Numbered from the stretch's first letter, positions 54,083-62,674 are shown. The stretch: DNA of 64,000 bases from Dethiobacter sp. (GCA_018333635.1 JAGXTL010000015.1:23231-87230), one strand, 5' to 3'. Notes: generated by a model not told the origin, from the sequence alone. A program made the numbers and translations.

Positions 54083-54726
54083 GGCTCCGCCGCCCCCTCA
54101 GTCAAGACCGCCTCCAAGCGTTGGAGCAAATCTGTCACCCGCGCTCCCTTTACCTGGTAACTGCCGGGATTTGCCACCAACCGTGAGGTAATCCAGGCGA
54201 TAACTTCAACCTCTTCCAAATGATGCTCGATTAACGTCTTACCGGTAGACACCAAATCGACAATTGCATCAGCCAAATTGAGCAGCGGCGCCAATTCAAT
54301 CGAGCCGTGCAGCTTAATTACCTCAGTCTGCTTCCCCTGCCCCTGAAAATAGCGGTCTGCCACCCGCGGATATTTTGTAGCCACATATCCGCCGTTAAAC
54401 TTGCCGCCACCGCGTTTCTGCGCCACCGCTAAACGGCAGGGACCGATTTTTAGATCCAATAACTCATAAAGCTCTTTCTCCTGTTCCATCAACACATCTT
54501 TGCCCACCACCCCCAAATCCGCCACACCATATTCTACATAGGTGGGGATATCCATGGGTTTAGCCAAGATAAAACGCAGCTTATGTTCCTCCACTGTAAA
54601 GACCAGTTTCCGCGAGTTTTCCCGCAACTGACCGCAACCGATTCCCACTTTTTCAAAAAGCTCAAGTGCCGGCGGCAGCATCCGTCCTTTTGCCAGCGCC
54701 ACAGTCAGCCAATCCTTATTCACCAT
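54076..54726 (-). CDS. hisG: ATP phosphoribosyltransferase HisG, short form
   Basis: HisG joins ATP and PRPP, the first and feedback-controlled step of histidine synthesis. The 216 residues are the catalytic core only: VALAKGRMLPPALELFEKVGI at the start, VADLGVVGKDVL, and the PRPP-site loop region with AIVDLVSTGKTLIEHHLEEV. It lacks the C-terminal regulatory domain, as expected for a species that has HisZ, encoded just upstream with an 11-base overlap. The start is ATG 54726 behind GGGGGG; a longer open frame upstream is not used. Confidence 0.96.
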   Translation of the reverse strand: MVNKDWLTVALAKGRMLPPALELFEKVGIGCGQLRENSRKLVFTVEEHKLRFILAKPMDIPTYVEYGVADLGVVGKDVLMEQEKELYELLDLKIGPCRLAVAQKRGGGKFNGGYVATKYPRVADRYFQGQGKQTEVIKLHGSIELAPLLNLADAIVDLVSTGKTLIEHHLEEVEVIAWITSRLVANPGSYQVKGARVTDLLQRLEAVLTEGAAEPC

Positions 54727-55951
54727 TAGCAGCCCCCCTCTCCAACCGGCCGCACTGCCTGCTGCAATCCTGACTGAAATAAGAAAACTTGGCTGCGCCC
54801 AACCTTTCTCCTTCCGCCTGAGCCGCCCTGAGCGCGCGTTCTTGCACATCCACAAGCACCCTCTCGCCTTCTTGCCGCAAGCGGGCTGCTTCGGCAAAAG
54901 CTGCTGCTCGCTGCGCCTTGCCGTAGCCCACAAAAACAAGCTCTCTCAGGGCAGGCATCTCTCTTACCCGCTGCAGCACTTTTAAAAGGTGGTCAACATT
55001 GATGGCAAAACCCACCGCCGGCCTTTGCGAAGCAAAATGTCCAAGCAACTGGTCATAGCGGCCGCCGCCGCAAAGCGCATAACCCAAACCACCAGTATAT
55101 CCTTCAAACACCATTCCGGTGTAATAATCCAACATGCGCACCAGACCCAAATCAAGAGTAATAAACTTGGCGGCACCGTAATCTGCCAGCACTTCCCATA
55201 TTTCTGCCAACAAACGCAGCGGCTCATCAGCCGCCCCGCCCGGCACAAGCTTGGCCGCCTCCCTTAAAACCTCTTTGCCGCCCCGCAGCCCGGGGACGCG
55301 CAGAATAGCCTCTTTAGCACTCTCACTGAGGGCAAGGCTCTGCACCAGCGTTTTCAGCGAAACAAAATCCTTACTGTTAAAAAAGAATTTGATGGCATCT
55401 CGCTCCGCTTCCGCCACTTCATAAGCGGCAAGCATCCCTTCCAGAAAACCTACATGTCCCAGGCAAAAAGTAAATTCAACAAGTCCCAATTCTTGCAAGA
55501 CATCAACCGCCAGCGCAATCACTTCCGCATCTGCTCCGGCACAGCCTGATCCGATTAACTCCACGCCCGCCTGCGTCACTACCCGCTGCTTCCCTTGCTG
55601 GCCGTGGGCATAACGGTAAATATCACCGCCGTAACACAAGCGCAGCGGCAAGGGGCTTGCACTCAAATGGGTGGCGACCACACGCGCAAGCGGCAAGGTA
55701 AAGTCGGGACGCAGCACCAGCGTTCTTCCCCGCTCATCCAAAAAGCGGTACACCTTATCTGTCAGCTCCGCCTTCATCTCATCCACAAAATTGGCGCTAT
55801 ACTCAAAAGCCGGTGTGGATACTTCCCCATATCCCCAGCGGCTAAAACTTGCCTGAATCATTTTCTCCAACTCCCGCTTCTGACCGGCCAGCTCGGGCAA
55901 AAGATCCCGCACGCCTTCCGGCGTCAGCAGTCTTCTCAGCTTCTCATTCAC
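54716..55951 (-). CDS. hisZ: ATP phosphoribosyltransferase regulatory subunit HisZ
   Basis: HisZ is a catalytically dead histidyl-tRNA-synthetase homologue that forms a hetero-octamer with short HisG and confers histidine feedback. The 411 residues show LTPEGVRDLLPE, the class II core with ELTDKVYRFLDERGRTLVLRP (conserved part LVLRPDFTLPLARVVA), VRMLDYYTGMVFEGYTGGLG and AVGFAINVDHLLKVLQ. It is clearly distinct from the true hisS at 27753-29027. The start is GTG 55951 with GGGAGG 11 bases upstream. It heads the his operon behind a promoter with a palindromic operator. Confidence 0.94.
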   Translation of the reverse strand: MNEKLRRLLTPEGVRDLLPELAGQKRELEKMIQASFSRWGYGEVSTPAFEYSANFVDEMKAELTDKVYRFLDERGRTLVLRPDFTLPLARVVATHLSASPLPLRLCYGGDIYRYAHGQQGKQRVVTQAGVELIGSGCAGADAEVIALAVDVLQELGLVEFTFCLGHVGFLEGMLAAYEVAEAERDAIKFFFNSKDFVSLKTLVQSLALSESAKEAILRVPGLRGGKEVLREAAKLVPGGAADEPLRLLAEIWEVLADYGAAKFITLDLGLVRMLDYYTGMVFEGYTGGLGYALCGGGRYDQLLGHFASQRPAVGFAINVDHLLKVLQRVREMPALRELVFVGYGKAQRAAAFAEAARLRQEGERVLVDVQERALRAAQAEGERLGAAKFSYFSQDCSRQCGRLERGAANGE

Positions 55952-55969
55952 CGCAGCACAATCCTCCCT

Positions 55970-55997
55970 TTAACACATTAAAGCGTTAATGTATTAA
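55970..55997 (-). promoter_or_regulatory. Palindromic operator of the his operon
   Basis: Two 12-base arms, TTAACACATTAA (55970-55981) and TTAATGTATTAA (55986-55997), around AGCG. They are inverted repeats with 11 of 12 bases matching. The palindrome covers the predicted start point. No T-box is present. It is likely the site of a histidine-responsive repressor such as the TrpR-like YerC/HisR type; the identity is a guess. Confidence 0.75.
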
Positions 55998-56026
55998 ATT
56001 TTAACATTGGCTTTTCTGCCTGTCAA
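55998..56026 (-). promoter_or_regulatory. Sigma-A promoter of the his operon
   Basis: Perfect TTGACA (56021-56026), a 17-base spacer and TAAAAT (55998-56003). Confidence 0.87.
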
Positions 56027-56032
56027 GCCCCA

Positions 56033-56365
56033 CAATTCCCCTCTCCCCAACAATTCCCCTCTCTCCAACAATTCCCCTCTCTCCCCAACAATTCCCCTCT
56101 CCCTCCCTACATCTCCCCTCTCCCTCTGGGAGAGGGCTAGGGTGAGGGCAAGGGCACAGGGCAAGGGTGAGGGCACATATCCCCTCACCCTCCCAACAAT
56201 TCCCCTCTCCCCAACAATTCCCCTCACCCTCCCTACATCTCCCCTCTCCCTCCCTACAATTCCCCTCTCCCTCTGGGAGAGGGCTAGGGTGAGGGCAAGG
56301 GCACAGGGCGAGGGCACAGGGCAAGGGCACAGGGCAAGGGCACAAGGCAAGGGTGAGGGCAAAGC
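56033..56365 (+). repeat. Repeat array of family A with expanded left and right arms
   Basis: CAATTCCCCTCTCC units begin at 56033, 56051, 56069 and 56089 (18-20-bp spacing) and run into a full family A hairpin with four G runs at 56128-56148. A second stretch of left-arm units and a second hairpin follow (G runs 56275-56295). To the right, AGGGCACAGGGCA-type 13-bp units repeat about four times. The array fills the whole gap from the his promoter to bshA. The long overlapping ORFs on both strands are repeat translations. Confidence 0.92.
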
Positions 56366-57496
56366 TCAATTCCCCTCTGCCAGAACTCGCCGATAAAAAG
56401 CCTCATACTGCGGCACCATCAATTCGCTCTCAAAGCGCTCCGCCGCACGCCGCCGCGCTGCCTCCCCCATCTGCCGCAACAAGCTCTCATCAGACAATAA
56501 CTGCAGTGCAGAATCGGCCAATGCGGCCACATCGCCCACCGCCGCCAAATAACCGGTCTCCCCATGCACCACCAACTCAGGCAAGCCGCCGGTCCTAGTG
56601 GCAATCACCGGCACACAGCAAGCCATCGCCTCCAAAGCGCCTAAACCAAAACTTTCTTTCTCCGAAGGCAACAAAAAAAGATCGGCCGCTGATAAAAGCG
56701 GAATAACATTATCCTGCACGCCAAAAAACAGCACATCCCTCTGCAAGCCAAACTGCTCCACGGCGGCCTGCGCCGCCTGCCGCTCCACCCCGTCTCCCAC
56801 CAGCAGCAGCTTGGCATCTATTTCGCGTCTCACCTTGGCAAATATGGCCACCACGTCAGGCACCCGCTTAACCGGCCGAAAATTGGAGACATGCACCAGC
56901 ACCCTTCCTGCGTCCGGCACACAACCGATCATTTGTCGTGCGCCTGGCAGCCGGAAAACCCGCTTGGTATTGATAAAATTGTAAATCACCTCCACCGGTT
57001 TCTTGACTTCGAAAGTCTGCTGCGTTTCTTCCTGCAGACTATGCGAAACCGCGGTAATACCATCGCTCTTTTCAATGCTGAAACGAGTAATCCGCTTAAA
57101 CGACGGGTCGTTACCCACCAAGGTAATATCTGTGCCATGCAGTGTTGTCACCACCTTGACACGGCTGCTCTCTCCCAGCACTTCTCTGGCCAGATGCGCA
57201 CAAAAGGAGTGGGGAATAGCATAATGGGCGTGGATAATATCCAATTTTTCGCGCTCTGCCAGCTCCGCAATTTTATTGATCAGCGCCAGCGTATACGGCG
57301 GATATTTAAAGAGCGGATAGCCGAGCATCTCTACCTCGTGGTAAAAGACATTAGGCTGAAAACGCTCCAAACGAAACGGAGGCTGATAGGAAATAAAGTG
57401 AACTGTATGGCCAAGCAACGCTAGCTCTTTCCCCAGTTCCGTGGCCACCACGCCGCTGCCGCCATGGGTGGGATAACAGACAATGCCAATGTTCAC
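56366..57496 (-). CDS. bshA: N-acetyl-alpha-D-glucosaminyl-L-malate synthase BshA
   Basis: BshA is a GT4-family transferase that joins GlcNAc from UDP-GlcNAc to L-malate, the first step of bacillithiol synthesis. The 376 residues have the N-terminal IGIVCYPTHGGSGVVATELG, then HAHYAIPHSFCAHLA, TTLHGTDITLVG, the acceptor/donor region HVSNFRPVKRVPDVV, and the terminal acidic loop PSEKESFGLGALEAMACCVPV. GTG at 57496 overlaps the bshB1 stop by four bases. Assignment is secure because bshB1 and bshC precede it. Confidence 0.95.
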   Translation of the reverse strand: MNIGIVCYPTHGGSGVVATELGKELALLGHTVHFISYQPPFRLERFQPNVFYHEVEMLGYPLFKYPPYTLALINKIAELAEREKLDIIHAHYAIPHSFCAHLAREVLGESSRVKVVTTLHGTDITLVGNDPSFKRITRFSIEKSDGITAVSHSLQEETQQTFEVKKPVEVIYNFINTKRVFRLPGARQMIGCVPDAGRVLVHVSNFRPVKRVPDVVAIFAKVRREIDAKLLLVGDGVERQAAQAAVEQFGLQRDVLFFGVQDNVIPLLSAADLFLLPSEKESFGLGALEAMACCVPVIATRTGGLPELVVHGETGYLAAVGDVAALADSALQLLSDESLLRQMGEAARRRAAERFESELMVPQYEAFYRRVLAEGN

Positions 57497-58245
57497 CGCT
57501 GCACCACCCCTTTAATCATCTCCATGGCCTGCTTGGGCAGTCGCCCCCTCAGTGACATTAAATCATCGAGGATCATTTTTTCTTCCAGGTAAATCCCTTC
57601 CCCGTACAGCACCTGTATCAGCGAACCGACAAACTGGTCACGGCTGATAATCATTCTGATAAAAGCCGGATCGTTGATAAGCGTCTGCCAGTCGCTTTCC
57701 TGGCGCATGCCAAACTGGCTTTCATGGGCACAAAGCGCAGCTACCTTTTTCTCATAATGTTCGCTGATATCCACGATTGAAGTAGGCTCACCATGCACCG
57801 CCAGAAAATATTGAGCCACCACCGCCGGCCGGTAAGCCTCACCCTCGGCCGGATATTTCCGCAAGCCTGACAGATGAGCCGCTTCCCGCACCAGCTGGCT
57901 TGCCCGCAAATGATCCGGATGCCTATCGGCATGATAAGGACCGACCACCACATGAGGACGGTACTTGCGAATTACTTCAATCACCGCCCGCTTGCTCTCC
58001 TCATTGACCTCCAACCGTGCGTCCGGCAAGCCCAAACAGTCCCGCAGCTGCATCCCCATGATCTCTGCCGCCCGCAGCGCCTCCTGCCTGCGAATCTCCG
58101 GCGTGCCGTTACTGCCCATCTCACCCGCAGTCAAATCGACAATGCCGCACTTATATCCTTTGGCGGCATGTTTAATCAGTGTGCCGCCAAAACCAATTTC
58201 CACATCATCGGGATGGGCGCCAAACACCAAAATATCCAGTTTCAT
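57493..58245 (-). CDS. bshB1: Bacillithiol deacetylase BshB1
   Basis: BshB1 is a zinc LmbE/PIG-L-type hydrolase that removes the acetyl group from GlcNAc-malate. The 250 residues begin LDILVFGAHPDDVEIGFGGTL, with His11-Pro-Asp-Asp as metal and catalytic residues. VGPYHADRHPDHLRASQLV follows, and a later histidine lies in FLAVHGEP. Length matches BshB1. ATG at 58245 follows bshC by 47 bases, and the stop overlaps bshA. A role in the pathway is strongly supported by its place between bshC and bshA. Confidence 0.95.
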   Translation of the reverse strand: MKLDILVFGAHPDDVEIGFGGTLIKHAAKGYKCGIVDLTAGEMGSNGTPEIRRQEALRAAEIMGMQLRDCLGLPDARLEVNEESKRAVIEVIRKYRPHVVVGPYHADRHPDHLRASQLVREAAHLSGLRKYPAEGEAYRPAVVAQYFLAVHGEPTSIVDISEHYEKKVAALCAHESQFGMRQESDWQTLINDPAFIRMIISRDQFVGSLIQVLYGEGIYLEEKMILDDLMSLRGRLPKQAMEMIKGVVQR

Positions 58246-58292
58246 CAGCCCGCCACTTCCTTTCAGAGAGAATTGACCTTAGTTTTGCTGTC

Positions 58293-59912
58293 CTAAAGAT
58301 AAAGCAGGTGATGACCCGGCTGGTGCGGACATTCCGACACCAACTGCTCCCAGAAAGCCGGGCCGTATTTGAAAAGAAAAGGCATAAGACAATAGACCCT
58401 TTCCTGAAGTTTGCCGTTTGGTTTAAGCGTCTGCTCCAACGCAAGAAAATGACGCATCATCACTTCACTCTTCTTTTTATCTTCTTCCCGCGCTTTGTCT
58501 TCCAAGTAGCTCACTTGGTTGTAAACAAGGGCCAAGTTCTTATCCGCCAAGACGCCCAGTTGCGGATTTAATTTTGCCAAATCGCGCTTTAGATGCTCAT
58601 ATTCCAGCGCTAAGTGGCCGCGCAAATGAGCAAAAATGCTCTCAAGGTCCAACTCGCTCTTCTTCTTTATTTCCCGGGCCAGCGCTTTGTCAAGCCCCTG
58701 CAAAATCTCCTCTTCCGCTACCCGGTATTTCTCCAGATACTGGGTCAGGCGCCGTTCCACGAGCGTCACACCCGGCCGCGGCCAAAGCAGCGGCTGCTCA
58801 ATGCCAAAAACGGGATAGAGCGCCGTCGCCTGAGCAAAGTAGGCAAGCTCCCCCGGCCCCGGGATATAGGCAAGCGTAGGGAAAATTTTATCCTGCACCA
58901 GCGGGCGCAATAAAACGTTGGCACTTAACGACTCCGGCATAGCAGCAGCCCGCGCAAGCAGTTCGGCTTCACTCTGACGAAACAAACCATCTCTGGTGAC
59001 AAAGTGACCGTTGCGCCGGTAGAGGGCAGTCCGCTTTTTCCCAAGCAGCAGCAGCAGCGTGGCGCCCGGCTCGCGCTCCACCTGCAGCCGATAGCCCTCC
59101 GCCCTCAGCGCCGCCTCCCGCAAAGCTAAGGCCGATTCCGCCTCCTCCCTTTGTTCGATTGCCTGACGGAAAACTCCGGAAGCAAGCGGCCGCGCCTCCG
59201 CTAACAGCGGCTCAAACAATACGAGCCCTTCCCCCGCAAAAAGTTTGGCCATAATCCGCGCAAACCAGTCCACCGGCGTCGTCGCCAGGCTGCGCGCTTC
59301 CTCCAACCATGCCATCATTTCCGCAACAAACTCCGAGCCGGGTACAGTAGCCGCCAACTTGGCCAACACCTCACGGCCTGCCAGTTCAGTCAGCACGAGC
59401 TGTCCCACCGGCTCTCCGCCATGGACTAACTCCAACTGAATACGCCGCGGCTTGCCCTCTTTGTCCTGCACATAGCAGTGATTAGCCTCGGAAAAATCGT
59501 GGTCTTCCGCGGCAATCCAAAACACCGGCACGACTGGCCGTCCCAGCTCTTCCTCTAGTTTCGCCGCCAGCTTCACCGCGCAGATAGCCTTATAAATTGT
59601 ATAGAGTGGTCCCGTCAGCAGACCTGCCTGCTGCCCGCACAACACAGCCACCGCTCGTCTATCGCGCAACTTCTCAATCTGCCCCTCAGCCGCCCCTGAA
59701 CAGCCCATCCTGCGGTTATAAGCGAGCAACATCTCGGCAAGTTGCTCGCGCTCCCCGCTGAATTTGGCGCAAACCTGCTCCGCTTTAGCAACAAAAGCGG
59801 CAGGCTCGCTATAATGCGGCCCTAAAAAACGGGTGGCCTGAGGCAGATTATGCAGAAAATCTTGATAAATGCCCGGCATACTTTTCTCAGGCAAACGACT
59901 CGTTCTGAACAT
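58293..59912 (-). CDS. bshC: Bacillithiol biosynthesis cysteine-adding enzyme BshC
   Basis: BshC adds cysteine to glucosaminyl-malate, the last step of bacillithiol synthesis. The 539 residues show the family motifs CGQQAGLLTGPLYTI (92-106) and VFWIAAEDHDFSEANH (130-145), and an extended coiled-coil section from about 410 to 500. The start is ATG 59912 with GGGAG six bases upstream. In Bacillus bshC stands apart from bshA and bshB1; here all three are consecutive in the order C-B1-A. A -10-like TATAT lies about 35 bases upstream, but no solid promoter was found. Confidence 0.94.
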   Translation of the reverse strand: MFRTSRLPEKSMPGIYQDFLHNLPQATRFLGPHYSEPAAFVAKAEQVCAKFSGEREQLAEMLLAYNRRMGCSGAAEGQIEKLRDRRAVAVLCGQQAGLLTGPLYTIYKAICAVKLAAKLEEELGRPVVPVFWIAAEDHDFSEANHCYVQDKEGKPRRIQLELVHGGEPVGQLVLTELAGREVLAKLAATVPGSEFVAEMMAWLEEARSLATTPVDWFARIMAKLFAGEGLVLFEPLLAEARPLASGVFRQAIEQREEAESALALREAALRAEGYRLQVEREPGATLLLLLGKKRTALYRRNGHFVTRDGLFRQSEAELLARAAAMPESLSANVLLRPLVQDKIFPTLAYIPGPGELAYFAQATALYPVFGIEQPLLWPRPGVTLVERRLTQYLEKYRVAEEEILQGLDKALAREIKKKSELDLESIFAHLRGHLALEYEHLKRDLAKLNPQLGVLADKNLALVYNQVSYLEDKAREEDKKKSEVMMRHFLALEQTLKPNGKLQERVYCLMPFLFKYGPAFWEQLVSECPHQPGHHLLYL

Positions 59913-59997
59913 ACAGCTCTCCCATCCAAACTCAGCAAATGATATAATTTTCTATTCCACAAAACCGTTATATTTCCTTTTTTGCCTGCCCTCCCCT

Positions 59998-60340
59998 CCA
60001 ATTCCCCTCTCCCTCCCTACATTTCCCCTCTCCCAAAATTCCCCTCTCCCTCCCTACATTTCCCCTCTCCCTCTGGGAGAGGGCTAGGGTGAGGGCCAGG
60101 GCGGGGTGGTCGTCTCCCTCCCTACATTTCCCCTCTCCCTCTGGGAGAGGGTTAGGGTGAGGGCTAGGGCGGGGTGATCGTCTCCCTCCCTACAATTCCC
60201 CTCTCCCAAATTTCCCCTCCCCTCCCTACATTTCCCCTCTCCCTCTGGGAGAGGGCTAGGGTGAGGGCAAGGGCGGGGTGATCGTCTCCCTCCCTACAAT
60301 TCCCCTCTCCCTCTGGGAGAGGGCTAGGGTGAGGGCTTAG
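59998..60340 (+). repeat. 68-bp tandem array built from family A hairpin and family B tail
   Basis: Units start at 60051, 60119, 60223 and 60291, each TCCCTACAT/ATTCCCCTCTCCC, hairpin, four G runs, AGGGCGGGGTGGTCG or GATCG, TCTCCC. The first two and the third lie exactly 68 bases from the next unit start; a 36-bp partial unit (60187-60222) sits between. G-run motifs are at 60075-60095, 60143-60163, 60247-60267 and 60315-60335. The flanking 59913-59997 and 60341-60424 hold only short pyrimidine-rich or AT-rich DNA. Confidence 0.92.
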
Positions 60341-60424
60341 GGCCAAAGCCAAAGGCCAAGGGCAGGATAGGCGAGCCCACATTCCCTCTATTATGTAAGA
60401 ATACTATCATAATTTCCTGAATGA

Positions 60425-60453
60425 CAAAAAAAACGAGACAGTTGGCCTGTCTC
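60425..60453 (-). terminator. Intrinsic terminator of the aroF-tyrA-aroA unit
   Basis: GAGACAG GCCAA CTGTCTC stem, then G and eight to nine T on the minus strand, nine bases after the aroA stop. Confidence 0.92.
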
Positions 60454-60461
60454 TGCTTTCT

Positions 60462-61766
60462 TCACTGGAAAAAATCCAGACGGCTTATTTCTCCCTGATG
60501 CAGCGCCTGCCAAAATCCAGGGAAAGAAATCGCCACGCTTTCGGCAGAATCCATAGTCAGCCGCACTTTTCCCGCCAAAGCAGCAATAGATAACGCCATG
60601 GCAATACGATGGTCACCGCGACTATCTGTTGCGGCGGCGAGCAACGGCCTCCCCCCGGTCACCACAAAACCGTCCGCCTTAGGCGTAATCGCTGCCCCCA
60701 GCTTGCCGAATTCTTTAGCCACCGCCTCAATCCGGTCGGTCTCCTTCACGCGCAGCTCCGCCGCATCACGCACGCAAGTTTCGCCGTCGGCGAACATAGC
60801 CGCCACCGCCAAAATAGGCAGCTCGTCAATCAAGCGCGGAATAATTTCACCGCCTATTTCCACCCCGCGCAAATCGGCAGACTGAACGCGGATATCTGCC
60901 ACCGGCTCACCGCTTTCCAACCTCTGGTTAAACAATTCCAACGCAGCACCCATTTCACGCAGCACATCAAGCACCCCGGTCCGGGTAGGGTTAACGCCCA
61001 CATTGCGGACAATCAAATCAGATCCGGGCATAATGCTTGCTGCCACCAAGAAAAAGGCAGCGGAAGAAATATCGCCAGGCACCCGCACGGCTTGACCCTG
61101 CAGCCTCGGCTGCCCCTGCAGGCGCACCAGATTCCCCTCCACCTCGATTGCAGCTCCGAAGGCGGCCAGCATCCTCTCCGAATGGTCACGACTTTTTTCC
61201 GGTTCCCGCACCGCCGTAATGCCTTGGGCATACAGCCCCGCCAGCAGTACCGCCGATTTAACCTGAGCACTGGCAAGAGGTGAGACATATTCCAGCGCAC
61301 GCATTCCCCCGCCCTGCACTGAGAGCGGCAGCAATTTCCCTTGGCTGCGCCCCCAGATTGCCGCGCCCATCCGGCGCAGCGGCTCTACCACCCGGCTCAT
61401 AGGTCGCTGCCGCAGCGAGCTGTCGCCTGTCAGCACCGTATAGAAAGGCTGACCCGCTAAGACACCCAGCAGCAGCCGAGCCGTCGTCCCGGAGTTGCCG
61501 CAGTCTAAAATGGCAGACGGCTCCCGCAGCCCATAAAGGCCTACGCCTGCCACCCGTACCGTCGACTCCTGCACAGCTATCTCTACCCCCAATTTGCGCA
61601 GACAATCAACAGTCGATAAACAATCCTCTCCGGCGAGAAAACCCGAAATTTCCGTTTCTCCCTCAGCCAAAGCGCCTAAAATCAACGCCCGGTGAGAAAT
61701 TGACTTATCCCCGGGCACCGTTATCTCGCCTCGTAAGGGGCCGCCGCCCTCTATAACCACTTTCAT
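60462..61766 (-). CDS. aroA: 3-phosphoshikimate 1-carboxyvinyltransferase (EPSP synthase)
   Basis: AroA transfers enolpyruvate from PEP to shikimate-3-phosphate. The 434 residues have the N-terminal TVPGDKSISHRALILGALAEG, then LDCGNSGTTARLLLGVLAG, DSSLRQRPMSRVVEPLRRMG, and DELPILAVAAMFADGET in the second half. The terminal region reads RGDHRIAMALSIAAL. The segment LDCGNSGTTARL and the RQRP motif are as in bacterial class II forms with Gly-Ala-like binding sites; tolerance to glyphosate cannot be judged. ATG at 61766 overlaps the tyrA stop by four bases. Confidence 0.97.
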   Translation of the reverse strand: MKVVIEGGGPLRGEITVPGDKSISHRALILGALAEGETEISGFLAGEDCLSTVDCLRKLGVEIAVQESTVRVAGVGLYGLREPSAILDCGNSGTTARLLLGVLAGQPFYTVLTGDSSLRQRPMSRVVEPLRRMGAAIWGRSQGKLLPLSVQGGGMRALEYVSPLASAQVKSAVLLAGLYAQGITAVREPEKSRDHSERMLAAFGAAIEVEGNLVRLQGQPRLQGQAVRVPGDISSAAFFLVAASIMPGSDLIVRNVGVNPTRTGVLDVLREMGAALELFNQRLESGEPVADIRVQSADLRGVEIGGEIIPRLIDELPILAVAAMFADGETCVRDAAELRVKETDRIEAVAKEFGKLGAAITPKADGFVVTGGRPLLAAATDSRGDHRIAMALSIAALAGKVRLTMDSAESVAISFPGFWQALHQGEISRLDFFQ

Positions 61767-62674
61767 TCTCGACCCTCCTCAAGCCCTAGTTGGCCTCCCT
61801 TTTTTGCGTAATTTGACAACGGCACCTGGCTGCGAAAGTCACGTGCCCGCTGAAAATGAGCGAACAAACCATGCTCGTCCCCCGCCGCCACTAAATCCCG
61901 CACCGCCCCTAGTTCGCGCAGATAGACATCCAGTAGCTGCACAAGTTCGCTGCGGTTGGTTAAACAGATATCACGCCAAAGCTGCGGATTGCCGAGCGCC
62001 ACTCTGGTAGTATCGCGAAAGCCGCCTGCCGCTAATCTTAAAATATCTTCCCTGTCTTTACTGTTTGCGGCAACAACCTCCGCCAGCACAGAAGCCGCCA
62101 AGTGAGGCAAATGAGAAACATTAGCCACAACCCGGTCATGCTGCTCCGCCCCCATTTCAACCGGAATCGCGCCAAGCTGCTCCAGCAAACGAACAAATTG
62201 CCTGCTCGCGGCATTGCGCACCGTATAGGTCAGCACATAAACAGCATTTTCAAAAAGCTGCTGGTCGAGCGCCTCCACCCCGTCTTTTTCGGAACCGGCC
62301 ATCGGGTGGCCACCCAAAAAGGTGACGCTCTCAGGCAAACATGCCAGCGCCTGCTGCAGCACAGCAACTTTTGTGCTGCACACATCGCTGACCAGCGCAC
62401 CGGGAGCTAGAAAAGGCGCCATTTTCGGCAGCAACTCGAGCACCGCCACAACCGGAGCAGCCAAAATCACCAAGTCTGCGCCGCCCACGCCTTCCGACAG
62501 CGAGGCGGTCGTACTGCTGACGGCACCCAAACTCACTGCTTTAGCCAGCACACCGTGAGATTGATCTATGCCTACCACCTCTTCAACCAAGCCCCTCTGC
62601 AGCATAGCACAGCCAAGGGAGCCACCCAACATACCGACACCGACCAGAGCTGCGCGCCGAAAGAGCGCCCCCAT
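61763..62674 (-). CDS. tyrA: Prephenate dehydrogenase
   Basis: TyrA oxidatively decarboxylates prephenate to 4-hydroxyphenylpyruvate for tyrosine. The 303 residues have the NAD-binding AALVGVGMLGGSLGCAML, VCSTKVAVLQQAL, FLGGHPMAGSEKDGVEAL and ANVSHLPHLAASVLA, all typical. The C-terminal ACT domain found in Bacillus TyrA is missing (length 303 against about 370), so allosteric control by tyrosine may be weak or absent. It begins one base inside the DAHP synthase stop. Confidence 0.94.
   Translation of the reverse strand: MGALFRRAALVGVGMLGGSLGCAMLQRGLVEEVVGIDQSHGVLAKAVSLGAVSSTTASLSEGVGGADLVILAAPVVAVLELLPKMAPFLAPGALVSDVCSTKVAVLQQALACLPESVTFLGGHPMAGSEKDGVEALDQQLFENAVYVLTYTVRNAASRQFVRLLEQLGAIPVEMGAEQHDRVVANVSHLPHLAASVLAEVVAANSKDREDILRLAAGGFRDTTRVALGNPQLWRDICLTNRSELVQLLDVYLRELGAVRDLVAAGDEHGLFAHFQRARDFRSQVPLSNYAKKGGQLGLEEGRE

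Noticed and set aside
56001..56396. Overlapping open frames of about 120-130 codons on both strands
   Set aside because: They run through the family A array and only reflect its repeat periods and lack of stops (LSQRERG, SLWERARVRA).
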